Assembly: GCA_025677815.1 (NCBI GenBank)
Contig: JAIXMP010000032.1
Location: 472,041-536,040 of the forward strand
Direction of reading: 5' to 3'
Length of the DNA: 64,000 nt
Source: Phascolomyces articulosus
Taxonomy: Eukaryota; Mucoromycota; Mucoromycetes; Mucorales; Lichtheimiaceae
Position 1 is the stretch's first letter, and the number at the start of each line of letters is the position of its first letter. Both the position numbers and the translations under genes were made by a program. The notes beneath the pieces are model-generated. The model searched no databases, was not told the DNA's origin, and saw only the letters and a list, made by a program, of their open reading frames with translations. Positions 1 to 13,573 of the stretch are shown piece by piece.

Positions 1-2650
1 GTAGTTGTTAATGATAAGCTTTATACAGTTTTTTCTTGGCTTTTTTTTTTAAAAAAAAACCATTATTATACAAATGATTATAACTAAATAGTAAAAAGGT
101 GTAACATGAGAAGGAAACTTTTCATCTTTATCTTAAAGACATGCTAAAAAATAGAAGGGAACTCTCTTATCGCGATCGATCATGATCACACTATAACAAG
201 TTACAACATAAGTAAAGTAGTAGATAAAACTCATCAGCAATGGTGATTTTTCGTGGAATAGTATTCCATCATCTTCCATCCATATATAATTGTCAATTTA
301 AATATATATTTTATTATAACGATCGTTGGTCATAGTAGTAGTAACACATGCCTGCTTTAATAAACGTGGTCTAGGTAGGACATGTATATAGCAAACCTGT
401 TTATAATGCTGAAGTGACGATGTCAATGGATACTTAATTTATATTATATATTATTGGTTTAGTGTATAAAATTCTAATAATACAATTACTTGATATTACA
501 ATGATTCTTTAAATAACCAGATACAAAAAATATAGGTATATATGGTATTTTTTTATGGTTAAATTCAATTATTATTGACTTTTAATATTTCAGTTTGATT
601 CATATGATATTTCATATTATCTCATACGCAAAGTCACAGATTTATAATGAAGAAGAAGATATCACTGATGGTATCAGTCATCGGAGTGTGGTGTATCATT
701 TTAACATTCCAAATAAGTTTATTTGTCAACAAGGAGTAATGGTTTATTCTTTTTCTGTCGTACACAAACAACATCATGATAAATTTTAGGAATGTGTTTG
801 GATATAGCTCTATCTCTGGCTATATTTGACGATTATATAATAAATGATGACAACGAGCTGTCAAAAGGAAGTCTAAATATTATTATAAATCTGAGTAACC
901 ATTATTTTGCTAGATAGAGAGTTTCCGTCTTTTTCTTATCTATGTTCTAATCCTTGGCATTTCACATATTTACGACCACATGAGTTGCTCTCGGTATAAA
1001 TCCATGTTGATAATGTTATTAATATATTTTATATTCGATATCAACATTGATAGATACAAAATCCTTAATGGAATCTCACTCATTAGGGGAATATAGTATA
1101 GTCACTGTAGAATGAAAAAAAAAATGGGAATACTCTATCCGATTTGTATATATTCCCTGTGACGTTTCGTGCAAATAAGGATCATTCTTGTCTGCTTCTA
1201 ACATATGCAGTATATGATGGTAACTCACATATAAACAAAATTTTAAGCGACATTATAGCCAATGAAATCATAATAACTTATTTAAAACAAATATTGATCA
1301 TTGTATCCAGGATTATGCTATATCATGATGGATGGATAGTCGTTGTATCAAACTATTTTGCTAAAGAAAATTTTCCAAGTTCCAGGTTACGCACCTGAGA
1401 GGTAATTTAAAATAATATTCAGTTAGTTAATCAATTATGAGTTTATTGCCAATGCATCTCTTTTTACTTAACAAAAAAAATCTTTTTGCTTACCCGGAAT
1501 CCTCAACCCATTTTTATTACGGGGAAATGTTTCTTGAACAATAATCAATGTCTGAGTGCAATCATAGTACTCTCATAGGCGACAGGGGCCATTCTTAAGC
1601 ATGTCTACTTTCCACATACTACAATTAACCTTGGGTCTAATAAAAGCAAATAGAAAAAAATAATATCATATCAGACTATTGCAAAATAATAAATAACAAT
1701 AATAAGAGTGAAAAAACAAATCAGCTTATCACAAAACAGAGAAAAAGAAATGGGAACACACAAAAAGCAGTAGAACACTTCTTTCCATGAAAGTGCTAAA
1801 GAATGAGCATAGACAGTAGAGTGATAGTTACCTACCACCCACTAGAACAAAACTGAGACCGGGAAACGCCACAAGGAAGGATGCCGTTTGTGGAGCTCTA
1901 GTGGTAAACTGTGTGTCTTAGAATATAAATATCCTAGCACATTTGATGATACGACACATTTACCAGAACCAATGTACTAGGCCAAGTAACAACACATCAG
2001 ATGGATGCCTAATCCCAACCGTCCTACTAAGAACTGGGCGTGATATCATGCACAAAAGCAAAATAGGCAGATAAGAACTGCGTAAAACAGAACTCGAAAA
2101 GAAGATGAACTAAAACAAGAAGCGACACTTCAGTTTCACTGTATCAGACAAAGGAGAACACCCCAAGAAGACCAATAAAAATACAAAAAAAGAATACTAA
2201 GTACAATATGTCTAATAGTTTCATCCATCCATCACACACAAATGAACATGGCTTGCCTTGTCATAAACAGAAAGAGACTTGTTATCAAACAATATATTAT
2301 TTATTGGTCGGAGGAAACCATTTAAATAGATTTAGGATCAAAAAGTGAAAGATTTTCTTTATAACTCTCAAACTTATAATAAATAATATACATTCCATGT
2401 ATTATTTTGATAATGTACAATGGCCTAACGATTAAAAGTGTGTTTTCTGAAGTAGAAAAAAAAGGCACGCGTCAATACGTAACACGAGTTGCGTGTTTAC
2501 AAAATTGGGAATTACTTTCAACTTGCATGAAATTTCTTAAAAAAAAGTAGTAAATGATTGTATGATGGAAGTCGGAGTGCCTGGTAAAAAAAATGCCGTA
2601 TATTTACGCAGAATCTACATGGATATGGCCTGATAAGTGCTATTTTATAG
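1..2650. other. gene-poor AT-rich stretch
   Basis: I see no supportable gene here. Open frames are short, lack family motifs and do not join through plausible splice sites. The stretch around 1500-2250 is somewhat less AT-rich and could be old repeat sequence, but I cannot identify it. Confidence 0.5.
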
Positions 2651-3037
2651 ATGGAGGAGGAACGGCTGGAAAAGTACGTAGAAGAAAAATGCCAAATAAT
2701 TGTCGAAGCAATTAAGGATGAAGCATGTGGTAACGCCCTATCGTTCATTGCAGTTTATGGCTCTTTTGAATGCTGAACTTTTATGGCCAAAAGTTAACAT
2801 TGGTAAAAAAAAGAAAACGTCCCAAAAGACTTATTCCCTAATGATACAAACAACGAGTACCAGACTTTGCAATTTTCTGGAGATGATGAGTATCATAGTG
2901 ATGATTATAATCCGGAAGAAGATGAATATGATAAAGATAATGTTGATGATATCTTACAAGAAATTGAGAATGGTAGACCTGTTTCCAATTTCTTCGAAAG
3001 TGCTGACGGAGGAGATACAAATGTTGATCTTCTTTAG
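2651..3037 (+). CDS. possible small acidic hypothetical protein
   Basis: Not recognised. An ATG at 2651 opens a charged helical stretch (MEEERLEKYVEEKC start). Joining 2651-2729 to 2829-3037 through a GTAACG donor and an AAAAG acceptor removes the stop codons. It gives 95 residues, with a strongly Asp/Glu-rich second half ending in NVDLL. The intron would be 99 nt with a GTTAAC branch-like site, but its acceptor has a poor pyrimidine tract. Acidic composition and frame continuity are the only support; it could equally be a gene relic. An acceptor-like TATAG lies directly before the ATG, so a further upstream exon cannot be excluded. Confidence 0.28.
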
Positions 3038-3547
3038 TATCAGATATATCATTTTTCTGCGCTTTTAGTATTTAGCATTGTATAGTATTTCTGCTTCTTG
3101 TGATAATTATAATTTATATTGATATATATTAAGTACTTGCTTTTTATTAGTTTATAAAAGTATTTGCTCATTATAAAATGAGAGTATAGAGGAAAAATAG
3201 TACGCAACATTGAAAGACAATTTTTTTCTTTGGAAAATTGAAAAGGTGAAGGCGTATATCATCTATATAAAATCCTGCGGTGCACACGGTGCCATCCACA
3301 GAGGATTGTAAACTAGATGCCGCAGATTCCTAATCATGTTCGGTCATTCAAACGGCCGTCAATCCTCCATTCATATATGGTAATTAATTCAGATGCCAGT
3401 GGTGCTCACATTTCAAAAAATTTCAACTGCCAAATGGTGACATCATACTTAGTGGTGGGGGAGGAAGACGAAGAATATTTTCCTTGGTGTTTGTGCGGGC
3501 TTGCTAAGCCGTTTTTCACCCTCTTATCACAAAACACATTTACAACA
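3038..3547. other. intergenic region upstream of the oxidase subunit gene
   Basis: AT-rich DNA that becomes more GC-balanced after about 3270. The frame of the next gene is open upstream to 3317, but it has no family similarity before the ATG at 3548. I treat this as leader/promoter sequence. Confidence 0.45.
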
Positions 3548-4102
3548 ATGTACGCTAACGTCCTTGCCCGTTCTGCCATGCGCTCCCGCGTTGCTTCCCG
3601 TCAAGTTATGCGTTCTGACTTGTACCATTTTGAAAACACCAACGGCCAGGTAAATTCATATCCGTATAAAAAAAAGATAATGAATTTATTTAGAAAAATA
3701 AAAAACACACATATACAGCTTTGTGTGTGAGCGCGTCCATATTATATATTCTTTTTCCCCATGCTCGGATTCAGATCAATTAAAATTGTATTTTATTTTC
3801 ATTAGAACATTCCTTTCAAGACCACCAACCGTCCTGCTCTTGCTTTGAAGATGGTTGCTTTCCTCGGCTTGGGTTTTGCTGCCCCTTTCCTTGGTATGTT
3901 TAATCAATTATAACCTTGGATTATCTTTAGAAATATTGATAAACTAATTTGTTTTTGTTTTCTTATTTTTTTTTTCATTGTTGGATATATAGGTGCTGCT
4001 TGGCAATTGTAAGTTTTTTTTTCTTGAATATTGATTGATAATAATAGGTAGTATATTGATTGCTAATATTTTTTTTTATAATATAGCCACAAGGCTGGTT
4101 AA
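3548..4102 (+). CDS. COX8: cytochrome c oxidase small subunit (COX7C / yeast Cox8 type)
   Basis: Small nuclear-encoded subunit of mitochondrial complex IV, inner membrane. Exons 3548-3649, 3806-3893, 3993-4008 and 4087-4102 give 73 residues, normal for the precursor. The N-terminus is Arg/Ser/Ala-rich and basic, as expected for a mitochondrial presequence. The mature part carries the family signature: NIPFKTTNRPALALK, then one hydrophobic helix (about residues 49-66) and the C-terminus WQFHKAG. The last two coding exons are only 16 nt each. The ATG at 3548 was preferred over the longer upstream frame because it starts a good presequence. The family call is firm. The symbol follows yeast Cox8; vertebrate naming would be COX7C. 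Confidence 0.9.
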
Positions 4103-6139
4103 ACAGTTGAACTCTTTCCTCTCTCCCCTTTTCGCTTACATTATATCACATAAAAAAAAGGACGTTATGTTTTTGTTATAAAAAAAACCTTTTACAATAA
4201 ACCACCATAGAGTCAACCATAGACTTTTGATTTATATATAAAAATATCGACTATACGTTATATATATCTATTTTGATCTTTATGTTTCTTTTTTGGTGAT
4301 AATAGATATGGAGGTTTTTATTATCATGGAAAGGAAGGAAAAATAAAGCAGGGGTGTTTATATATTTGTAAAAATATATGCATGAAGCTTTGTAAGAAAT
4401 CGTTTATCCACCTTCTTCCTAACGTTTGGTAATCAAATCAATATATATCATCCAATTGAGTGATAATATGTGATGGATGAAGTCACACCTGGTTGACAGA
4501 TGATTTGATATATCTACTATGACCGAGAACATACAACGTGGTATAAAGATATCTTTGGGCAGTAAGTAAGGAAATCATGTTATACATTGTTAGGTGCATT
4601 ATGTGCTAAGAAATAACGACGCTTTGCTGGATTTTTAATAGTAGTGTTTGGTTCATCCGTATTTGTTTTCATGACGATACGAGAAAGATCAGTCTGTTTT
4701 TCTGTTGCTGATTTGTGACATGCATATAAACCTTTTGTTTGATAAATGGTTGTATCTCAAGTGAGTTTATAAGTATTGGAAGAAACTTTTCTAATCTAGC
4801 ATCATAGAGTTCTTTAAAGTAAAGGGTGAAAGATCCCGTTTAAAATGTCCATGTATTTAATATTTATATAACTTTATAAATCCGATAAATTGTAACCCAT
4901 CTCCATTACCGAATGTGGTATTTTTTTGATGTGGCTATAATACATATATTAAAGAACCACTTGTATTTTATATAAAAAAGATACTCTCTTTTCAATGGGA
5001 AATTTTTTATATGTGGTCGGAATGAATAGTGTTTAACGTTTTCGATGAGTATCATTGAACTTTGATGAAGATAAGATGTTATATATACTCAAACCAACCA
5101 AATATATAGAATAGTTGTTTTATGTCATATCGCGTTTGAGATCAGATCAAGAGAGACGGTGATAATGCGCACAGATAATTATTTTGAAAATAGTATAACA
5201 ATAGAACATTTCTCGAATGCCTTCATGTTTCCCCTTTCTATACTACAAGACTATTATATAATCTCCTCTCCCCACACTTTTCACTCAACGCTAAATATTA
5301 GGCGGTACCGTTCTAAATGATACTAAATTTGGGTACAAGTAAATCATCTATTTGTTTTTTTTTTGTTTTGTTTTGTTGATGAGCCCATATATATTAGGTA
5401 GAAGAACCAAAATACTTTGAAGAAAATGTTGTAAATCACCCTGTAAACCTTATAGAAAAAAAGAAAACACACACGCTCACACAATACATATATCACACAG
5501 AGTCGGTATAACCGTAGAAGGTTTGAAGGAAAAATATGGTGTTAGTTCAAGTTCAGCATGTGATATAAGAGGAAAGGCTAAAATAACGTTCGTTGATTGG
5601 TTGACACGAAAAAAAAATACACCCAATCTGATATTCTCTCTCTCTCCACACTCTCTGAAGCATGATCCTCAAAAAATATAAAATACTTAAACGGCCGATC
5701 CGTCATTTTTTCTTGATTAATTATGCAAGAAGATGATTCTTTTCTTAGGTGCTCTGTCATATTTTTGGGGAGGAAAGAGAAGAAGAAGATAGAGGTGTGT
5801 ATGTGTGATTATGTACTAAGTATATATTATATACATAACTATATACCTATATATTCAAATTGTGTATGATTGTAAAGGAAGAACACTATCGGCACCAATA
5901 TCAGTCGCCAATCAAAAAAAAAAAATTGCACTCGGTGGAGTAGCAGTCTTCCATCAAGAGCCTCTTATGGGAAGTTTTGGTTAAATAGCTTCAAGGTCAA
6001 CCTGACTCGGTGACAAGAAGGAAAAAAAATAATTATTTATATAAAAAAATTATTTTTTGTTGAGGAGACCCACTTTTTTTTTCCTTCTTCTCCTTCTTCT
6101 TTACTCTTCTCTCTTCTCATCTCTACTCTACATTCCACA
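4103..6139. other. 2-kb intergenic region, AT-rich
   Basis: No gene seen. Short frames lack motifs. The final ~100 bases before 6140 are a pyrimidine-rich CTTCTTCTCC tract, typical of a leader just upstream of the H-protein start. Confidence 0.5.
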
Positions 6140-7114
6140 ATGGCTCTCAGACAATTGACCTCCCGTGTTGTTTCTCCCTACGTCCCTGCCTTGCGCAAGT
6201 CCGCCACCATGGCTGCTTTCCGTACTTATGCCAGTAAGTTGAATATATTTGTCTTATATAAACATTCTTTTATTGCACGCGTGTATGAAAGGAAGAGAGA
6301 AAGAGAAAGGGTGTCTTATGAGTGCGTGTGTGTGGGATGGATGACTTGTTTTGGATATCAATGGTTACGTGTTTTGTTATGTGTATGAGAAAATAAATAC
6401 TCATATACCATGTTCCTTTTTCTTTTGTTTTCTAACTTGTAGCCAAGAAGTACACCGATGACCACGAATGGATCTCCATTGAAGATGGTGTTGGTACCAT
6501 CGGTATCACCGACTATGCCCAAAAGGTATGTATTTAATTCAAGGATTCATGATGAAAAAAAATAGAATTCTTATCGGATGAAAAAGACAACCGCAAAGAA
6601 AGAAAGAAACGAGAATGCGTTTACTTATTAGATGATTATTTATTTTAGGCATTGGGTGATGTTGTCTTTGTCGAAACCCCTGCTGTTGGTGATGCTGTTG
6701 AAAAGAAGGGTGAGTGATCATTTCCCTATTTGTTTGTATATTTAGATAAAAATTTTGACATGATTTGACTGATATATATTTTGATCTTATTAATAGATCA
6801 AATTGGTGCTGTTGAATCCGTCAAGGCTGCCAGTGATATCTACACTCCCGTCACTGGTGAAGTTGTTAACGTCAACGAAGCTTTGGCTGATGAGCCTTCC
6901 TTGATCAACTCCAGCCCTGAACAAGATGGTAAGCTATAAAGGGATTAACTTTTGGGGAATTTATTTTACGAATTGATATACTCAATGATTTTCTTTTTTT
7001 TCATTGTTGTTAGGTTGGTTGGCCAAGATCAAGTTGTCTAACCTTGAAGAACTTGAAGGTCTTATGGATGAAAAGGCTTATGCCGAACTCTGTGCTTCTG
7101 AAGAAGAACACTAA
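6140..7114 (+). CDS. GCV3: glycine cleavage system H protein, mitochondrial
   Basis: Lipoyl-carrying shuttle protein of the mitochondrial glycine decarboxylase complex. It carries the aminomethyl arm between the P, T and L proteins. Exons 6140-6233, 6443-6525, 6649-6709, 6797-6928 and 7014-7114 give 156 residues. The N-terminal ~30 residues are a basic, Ser/Arg-rich presequence ending near FRTYA. The body begins with [11 protein letters not shown] and contains the lipoylation site [17 protein letters not shown], where the Lys is the attachment residue. It continues through [15 protein letters not shown] to a C-terminus ending in EEH. Every junction keeps frame, and length and motif order match the family. 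Codons are strongly C-ending, suggesting high expression. Confidence 0.96.
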
Positions 7115-7874
7115 GTAAGAAATAACAAAAAAAAGTAGTTCAGAAACTTTTCAAACATGTTTTTCATCTGTATAGTAGTGTAGTAGAGTCTAGAGTTGTG
7201 TCTTTCAACTTTAACATTCTATTGTAATCATCCTTTTTAGTTTTTCATTTGTTCTATTTATCCCTCTTTCTCACTCTCTTCTTCTTGTCTGCATATCGAT
7301 ATATCTCTCTATAAAGCATATCTTTTATATTTCTTTAATGAAACAAAAATAATAATGATATAAATGTCTATTTGAGGGAGAAGTTTTATGTGTTGTCTAT
7401 CTCAAATTTTGGATCTATTTTTCTTTTTTGTTTCCGATAAGAAAATTAAAAAAACATCGCTCGATGATTTTTAGGTGTCATAATTTGAATTATAGATCCA
7501 TCGGACTAGTTCTACCTATATTTTCGAATCCAATGGCGTGGGGAAGGAGAGAGTTCATCTTGCATAAATCTAAAAAATACCATCAATTGTACACTGATAT
7601 GACTATCTTACAAGATATCTTTACCACAAACCACTCCATTCCAATGACACTATACACTACATATAAATGAATTGACATAATTCCAATAACTACAAGATTT
7701 TATTATTTCTATGTTGCTGTTGTTCTTTGTAGCCAACCATAGTATTATGATTAGTTTATTTCACTAAAGATCCTTAATAAAAAAATAATAATAATATGGA
7801 ATATACTTAAAATTGTAACAAACCATATTGTTTCATAACCAAGCAAGTAACTAAGAATTTACTACTTTTTTTAG
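7115..7874. other. intergenic region between H protein and calpain genes
   Basis: 3' region of the H-protein gene, followed by AT-rich DNA. An upstream exon of the calpain gene may lie here: the downstream frame is open back to an acceptor-like TTTTTTTAG at 7866-7874. I could not identify a convincing first exon. Confidence 0.4.
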
Positions 7875-10800
7875 GATGGAAATGTATCAAGAAAAAAATT
7901 AGCAGAGTCATTGGTTGCTGAGTTAAGTTCCACACAATACTCACTGTCTCGAAAGCAATCCACACCCTCCCCTTCCCTTCTCTTAAGAAACCTCGAAACT
8001 CGCTTTGAAAATACACCCCCTCCTTCGCGCTTACATGCGTTCATGAGTAATAATCGAAGATCTGCAGGCTCTGCCAGCTTACCAACCGAAACTTCTCATT
8101 TAATCACACTTTCTGTTTCTCCACCATCCGATTCTTTGGAATATTCCCATGATAATAATCACCAACAGCAACAACCAAGGCGGGATTTATATGCAGAAGC
8201 CTACAGGGCAGCATGTCTTGCTGTCAAACTCGATCGTCTCGGTCGATTCAATGAAGCATTGGATGCTTATGCACGTTTAATTGAGGTTGGTTAAACCTGT
8301 TCTTCCTTTGTTATTCTTATTGTATTGTCATTGATTTTTTTTTAATATTCATTGAAAAAAACCTTTTGTATTGTTTTATTATTAGACCTTGAATGAACTA
8401 GTTCAAAGTAAATAGCTAAATATATTTCAAAGAGGGAGAGGGGGAGAGAAAGGAAAGAAAGAGAAACAGACATTGATTAGCATTATATATATATAGTAAG
8501 AGACCATAGAGCAGAACGTGGTCAATTGATGCAAAAAATGAATGAATATGTGCACCGACGCGGACAGTTAGAACGGTATAGTACCGGAGTCAAAGCACCA
8601 GCGGCAGCCCACCCAGATGCAAAAAAACATCGAGTGTACGACATACCTGATACATCGATGGATCATAGCTCAGATGAAGAAGACGATGAAGATAGTGAAG
8701 AAATGGCAGAAATTCGTTGGATTCTTCAAAAAGCTCAAGTAAATTTTAAACTTAAAAAGAAAGGGACAAAAAAAAAGTATACTCTTTATGCAATTAGATT
8801 TATCTGATTATTATTTCTATAGTTTTCATTGACTCAAGGAGAACTTAATGATACAAAGAAATATCTAGATGAAGCATTAGAATATTATTTAGATGCTGCA
8901 GACTGGTCCAAGAAAGCATATGAAGGTACGTAAAAGGAAAGGGGATATTATAAATTCAAGAAAAAGATTCAAGATTTCAATATTTATGCCGATCTTTTTT
9001 TTTTTTAAAAAAAAAAAAATCAGCACTTGCATACGATCCCCGAAAACGCGCATTAGCACGGAATCTTTGTTTCCAAGCAGTAGACAAGGCAGAAGAAATA
9101 AAGGCACAAACAATGCATCAAAAAAATCAATTACTAGGTAACATATTGTTATACAACTATTCTTCATAACCTATATGAATGAAAAACTGACTTAACAGCT
9201 AACTTTTTTCTTTTTAGCTGTCAAAAATGATAAAGGATATGCTCGTAAAGGCGATCGTCCTGTTTTAGGTCGGCAACGTGCTTCATCCACATCATCAACA
9301 AGATCCAATATTTCAGTTCGAACAATTGAAGAACCCAATGGGAAACCTGAGATGTATACTGGTGCTGGTGATGATCTAATGACCCAGCGTTTATCGTCTG
9401 CTGAACTTGAAGTTCTTAAATATACATCGAACGTGAATGACAATGTTTTTTTACCTTGGATAGACGATACAGATTTAAAAGAAAAGTTTTCATTTCCCAC
9501 ACGATTTATGTAAGGACAAGTTGATTATATTTATTGGATGTTTTGCAAAATGAAATTTCATCATGCTTATAAACACTATTAACCCTCTTTCTCTTTCTCT
9601 CTCTCTCTTTCTTAATTGGGAAATAGAGATCCAGATGGTTCACTCCGTTTATCTGAAAAACAAATGGCAAAATTCGGTGGATGGAAACGCCCTACTGAAT
9701 TCATGAAACATCCAAAATTAATTCAACTTATATCAAGTACCAGTATTGTACAAGATGTGGTAACCGATTGTTCTTTTGTAGCATCATTATGTGTTGCAGC
9801 TGCTTATGAACGAAAGTTTAAGAAACAGGTTTGTTTTTCCAACAAAAAATTGTTCTTTTTTTTTTATTATATATATTATCCAATTGATATTACCATTTTA
9901 ATTCTAAACATGAATTTGTTTGTGTTTCTCTTTTAGCTTATTACATCATGTATATACCCCCAAGATGCGAAAGGTCAACCATGTTATAATCCCAACGGAA
10001 AATATGTTATTAAACTTGTACACAATGGCATTCAACGAAAGGTAATAAAAAAAGAAGTACGGAATAGTGGAATGGAATGGATATACTTATTTGATATATA
10101 TCATATTGCTAACATTGCTCTACTTTTTGTTCTTATTATAGATTGGTAAGAGAATGATAGAAAAGAAGGGTTTTAGCTATAGATGGGCACTAACAATTAG
10201 ATGATGATGCAGTTGTCGATGATTTATTACCAGTTTCACGAGATGGTACATTAATGTGTACATTTTCAACCCATAAAGAAGAACTGTGGTCAAGCATCAT
10301 TGAAAAAGCTGTATGTACCGTCTTACATTTTAAATACCCATATTAAGTTAAATTCGATGCTTACCTTTTTTTCTTATTTGGATGTGACTTGATAGTATAT
10401 GAAGTTGATGGGTGGATATGATTTTCCTGGATCGTAAGTTTCAAAGAATTATAAAGTAACGATTTTGTGAACAAGACAATATATTAATACAATTTTATAT
10501 TTTATATAGAAACTCTGGAATTGATTTATAGTAAGTATTTCGACATGTCGCTTAATTTAAATGGTTATTTTTCAGCTAACCATATGCAATTGATGTGTTT
10601 TTCTATAGCTCATTAACAGGATGGATTCCGGAACATATATTTATATATGAGTAAGTTTTTCTCCTCAGTATATATACCTATAAATACATTTGTTAAAATA
10701 AGAGCTAAATTCTTACTCGATTCTTTATAGTAAACACTTTGTTGCTGATAAAGTCTGGGATAGAATTTTGGAGGGTTCAAAATATGGTAAGTAACATGCA

Positions 10801-13313
10801 ATTCATACTATTCTGACAACATGAAGTATGGTAGTCGTCTAATTCTTCAATGTTTTATAAAAATTAGGCGATGTTCTTGTTACAGTGGCAACAGGTGAAT
10901 TAACAGAGGCAGAGGCAGATCGATTGGGTTTGGTACCTACCCATGCTTATGCTGTCATTGACATTAAAATTGTATTGGGCAAAAGATTCATGCAAGTGAA
11001 AAATCCATGGAGCCATAAACGATGGCAAGGACCTTATAGTCATCTGGATACAGCTAATTGGACGACGGAACTCAAAAACACGTTAAATTATGATCCCTAC
11101 GTAGCAGAGCAAAATGATGATGGTATTTTTTGGATTGACTTCGAGTCTGTTTGTAAACATTTTACGTCCATCCATCTTAATTGGAATCCAGAGCCTTTTA
11201 CACATCGTTGGGTCTTACATACGTAAGTTTTTTTTTCTTTCTTTCTTACAAGCACCTATTGATACGTCTTTGTGCGTTTATTTTTATTTTTAATTCATCC
11301 ATTTGTTGATTTTAATAGTGTCTGGCCAGAACATATTGGACCAAAAAAAGATGTTTATAATTTGGGATATAATCCTCAATTTAGTCTTCAAGTGACTGTA
11401 CCAGATAAAAAACCTGCTGCTGTTTGGTTACTACTGTCAAAGCATGTCATGATTACAGAAGAAAATACAGATTATATTACATTGCATGTTTATAGTAATA
11501 CTGGTGGACAACGAATATATTATCCTGGTGATCCATTCAAAGAGGTAAGATTTATATTATCCTATTTTACTCAAAGATAAATATAAATATTTACTACTTC
11601 AATTTATTATTATTATTATTAACTGACCCTGCAACGTACCTTTGTTTTATTTATTTTATATATAAAAACACCCCATATCACAGGGCACATATGTCAACAG
11701 TCCACATATATTGGTAAGGAAAAAGAAAAAACAAACGATCAGATCTTTCGAAAAGGAAGGAAAAAAAATCTATAGGAAATTTTACTAATCAATTTATTTT
11801 TCTTATATTATTTTTTTTTTTGGGGGGGGGGTTAAAATATAGGTCAGATTCAATGCACCACCTGGTACGAGTGATTATACAATTGTTGCTTCTCAGCATG
11901 AAAAAGCCCAATCATTGTACTTTTCATTACGGGCATGGTCTCTTGCACCTTTCAAACTGAATGAAGTGCCCATGCAGTATTCTATTGAACAAAAGGTGAT
12001 TATTCATAAACTTTTCTTGTTATATTGATTATCGCACGTAAAAAATGGATTGCAGATATATAAGTATATTTAAATTTTGTTTTGATTAGATTATTGGGCA
12101 ATGGACTGATCAAACAGCGGGTGGAAATGCATCGAAGGCATCTTATCTTAATAATCCACAGTGGAGGATCCAAGTACCACCCATTAACTATGGGGAATAT
12201 GGATCAGAAGCTGGTTTATTATTGATGTTAGAAGCACCAAAATCATTTGCTGTTCATTTAATGCTTGTTGAAGGTGGTAAGCGAGCTTCGAGGTAAATAA
12301 TAATAATAATAATAATAATTGATGTTGACGATTCGCATATATATATATATATATTTGCTTGCTTTGTGTTGAAAAGACTAAAAGTGATATAAATTGTACA
12401 TGGTTTTTTGTATAGTGTTTCTATGCGGGATATTTTAGCTGAATCTGGGCCTTATCGACATGGATTTTGTTATTGTGAATTATCGAATATTACTCGTAAC
12501 TGTTTTTTTTTATTTTTCTTTGTCTCATTTGGAACATGGATTTTTTACATAACATTAACATATGTCCGAATACACAAACAAATGATTTACCAACTTATTA
12601 GCCGGTAATTATACTGTCGTGGCATCTACCTTTGAACCTGACTTATTGGGTCAGTTTATTCTTACTGTTGCAAGTAATGTCAAGGTCAATGCAGATGCAA
12701 TACCATCCGAAGGCGCGGTAAATATCACCATCCTTCTTTCGATGGAGAGAAAAAAATGGGGTTTTTAACAGGAAAAGAATATGTATTTATAAAAACTAAC
12801 ACTTGAATATCATTTGGTTCCAAGGGCATGTTTCGCAAAGTACTTCATGGAGAATGGATATGTGGATATAGTGCCATGGGTTGCCCAAGTTACGGTCACT
12901 ATGGTAGTAACCCTCGATATCTCTTAGAGATCCGAGAGTTGACCACAGTCAAAGTCAGATTACAAGCAGATAAAATTGATCCTTTACCTTCCATTAACGT
13001 TACTATCTATGAAAAACATCCGACCGAATTATTTGGTCGTGAAGTGGCTACATCAGGTCCATATACAAATGTTATCCAGGTAAGATTCAAAAAATATCAT
13101 GTTGCTTTCTATTGTAAATTTGGAGCATCTATTTTTCTTTTTAGATTAACACTTCATTTTTATAAACAGGGTGTGGCTACAAGTGATGTTGTTTTAAGTC
13201 AAAATCAAACTGGATACATTATTGTTCTTGCGACCCATGAAAAGGATATTGCGGGTGAATTTACAGTAACACTTTATAGTGATCGACCTGTGAATGTTCG
13301 TAATGATCGATAG
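7875..13313 (+). CDS. RIM13: calpain-7-like cysteine protease (PalB/Rim13 family)
   Basis: Cytosolic/endosomal calpain of the PalB/Rim13/CAPN7 type. In fungi this class cleaves the PacC/Rim101 transcription factor in ambient-pH signalling. Coding exons: (7875)8043-8285, 8386-8407, 8497-8738, 8823-8925, 9024-9137, 9218-9509, 9627-9828, 9937-10041, 10142-10145, 10213-10310, 10396-10433, 10510-10530, 10609-10650, 10731-10786, 10868-11222, 11319-11544, 11684-11713, 11843-11995, 12090-12292, 12416-12495, 12602-12717, 12825-13079, 13170-13313. From the first in-frame ATG (8043) this gives 1047 residues. Two MIT-like helical repeats lie in the first ~250 residues ([37 protein letters not shown]). 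The protease core has catalytic Cys in [11 protein letters not shown], His in [10 protein letters not shown] and Asn in KNPWSHKRW. Two C2-like calpain domains follow. The frame is open without ATG back to 7875, so the true start is uncertain. Confidence 0.93.
10142..10145 (+). other. 4-nt microexon (ATTG) in the calpain gene
   Basis: Bases ATTG lie between two complete introns: 10042-10141 (donor GTAATA, branch TGCTAAC, acceptor TTATAG) and 10146-10212 (donor GTAAGA, branch CACTAAC, acceptor GATGCAG). Including it joins RK to VVDDLLPV as [11 protein letters not shown]. This fits the conserved calpain-7 pattern RKVIIDDQLPV. Skipping it shifts the frame. Confidence 0.82.
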
Positions 13314-13573
13314 TCATTTTCACAAAGTATTCCTCTTTCTCCCTCCCTCTGCCTTAGTATTCCCCGTTTCCTTTTATTTATTCACTAGTTCTCTTTTTTT
13401 ATATATCACCACCATCTCTTTTTTTTTTTTGGTTCCTACTTTTTTCTTGTTTATACACAACATCATGGCATTACAATAAAATACCAGCGCTCAGGCACAC
13501 AAATAAATATATATAAGAAGATATGTGTATTTGATTATATTGGTGGTTTATTGTCAAAGGTGGGGAAGATGAA

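Noticed and set aside
10146..10200. Acceptor at AACAATTAG followed by ATGATGATGCA for the calpain exon
   Set aside because: It keeps frame with the microexon but inserts DDDA before VVDDLLP. The GATGCAG acceptor gives the conserved spacing and lies at a better distance from the CTAAC branch site.
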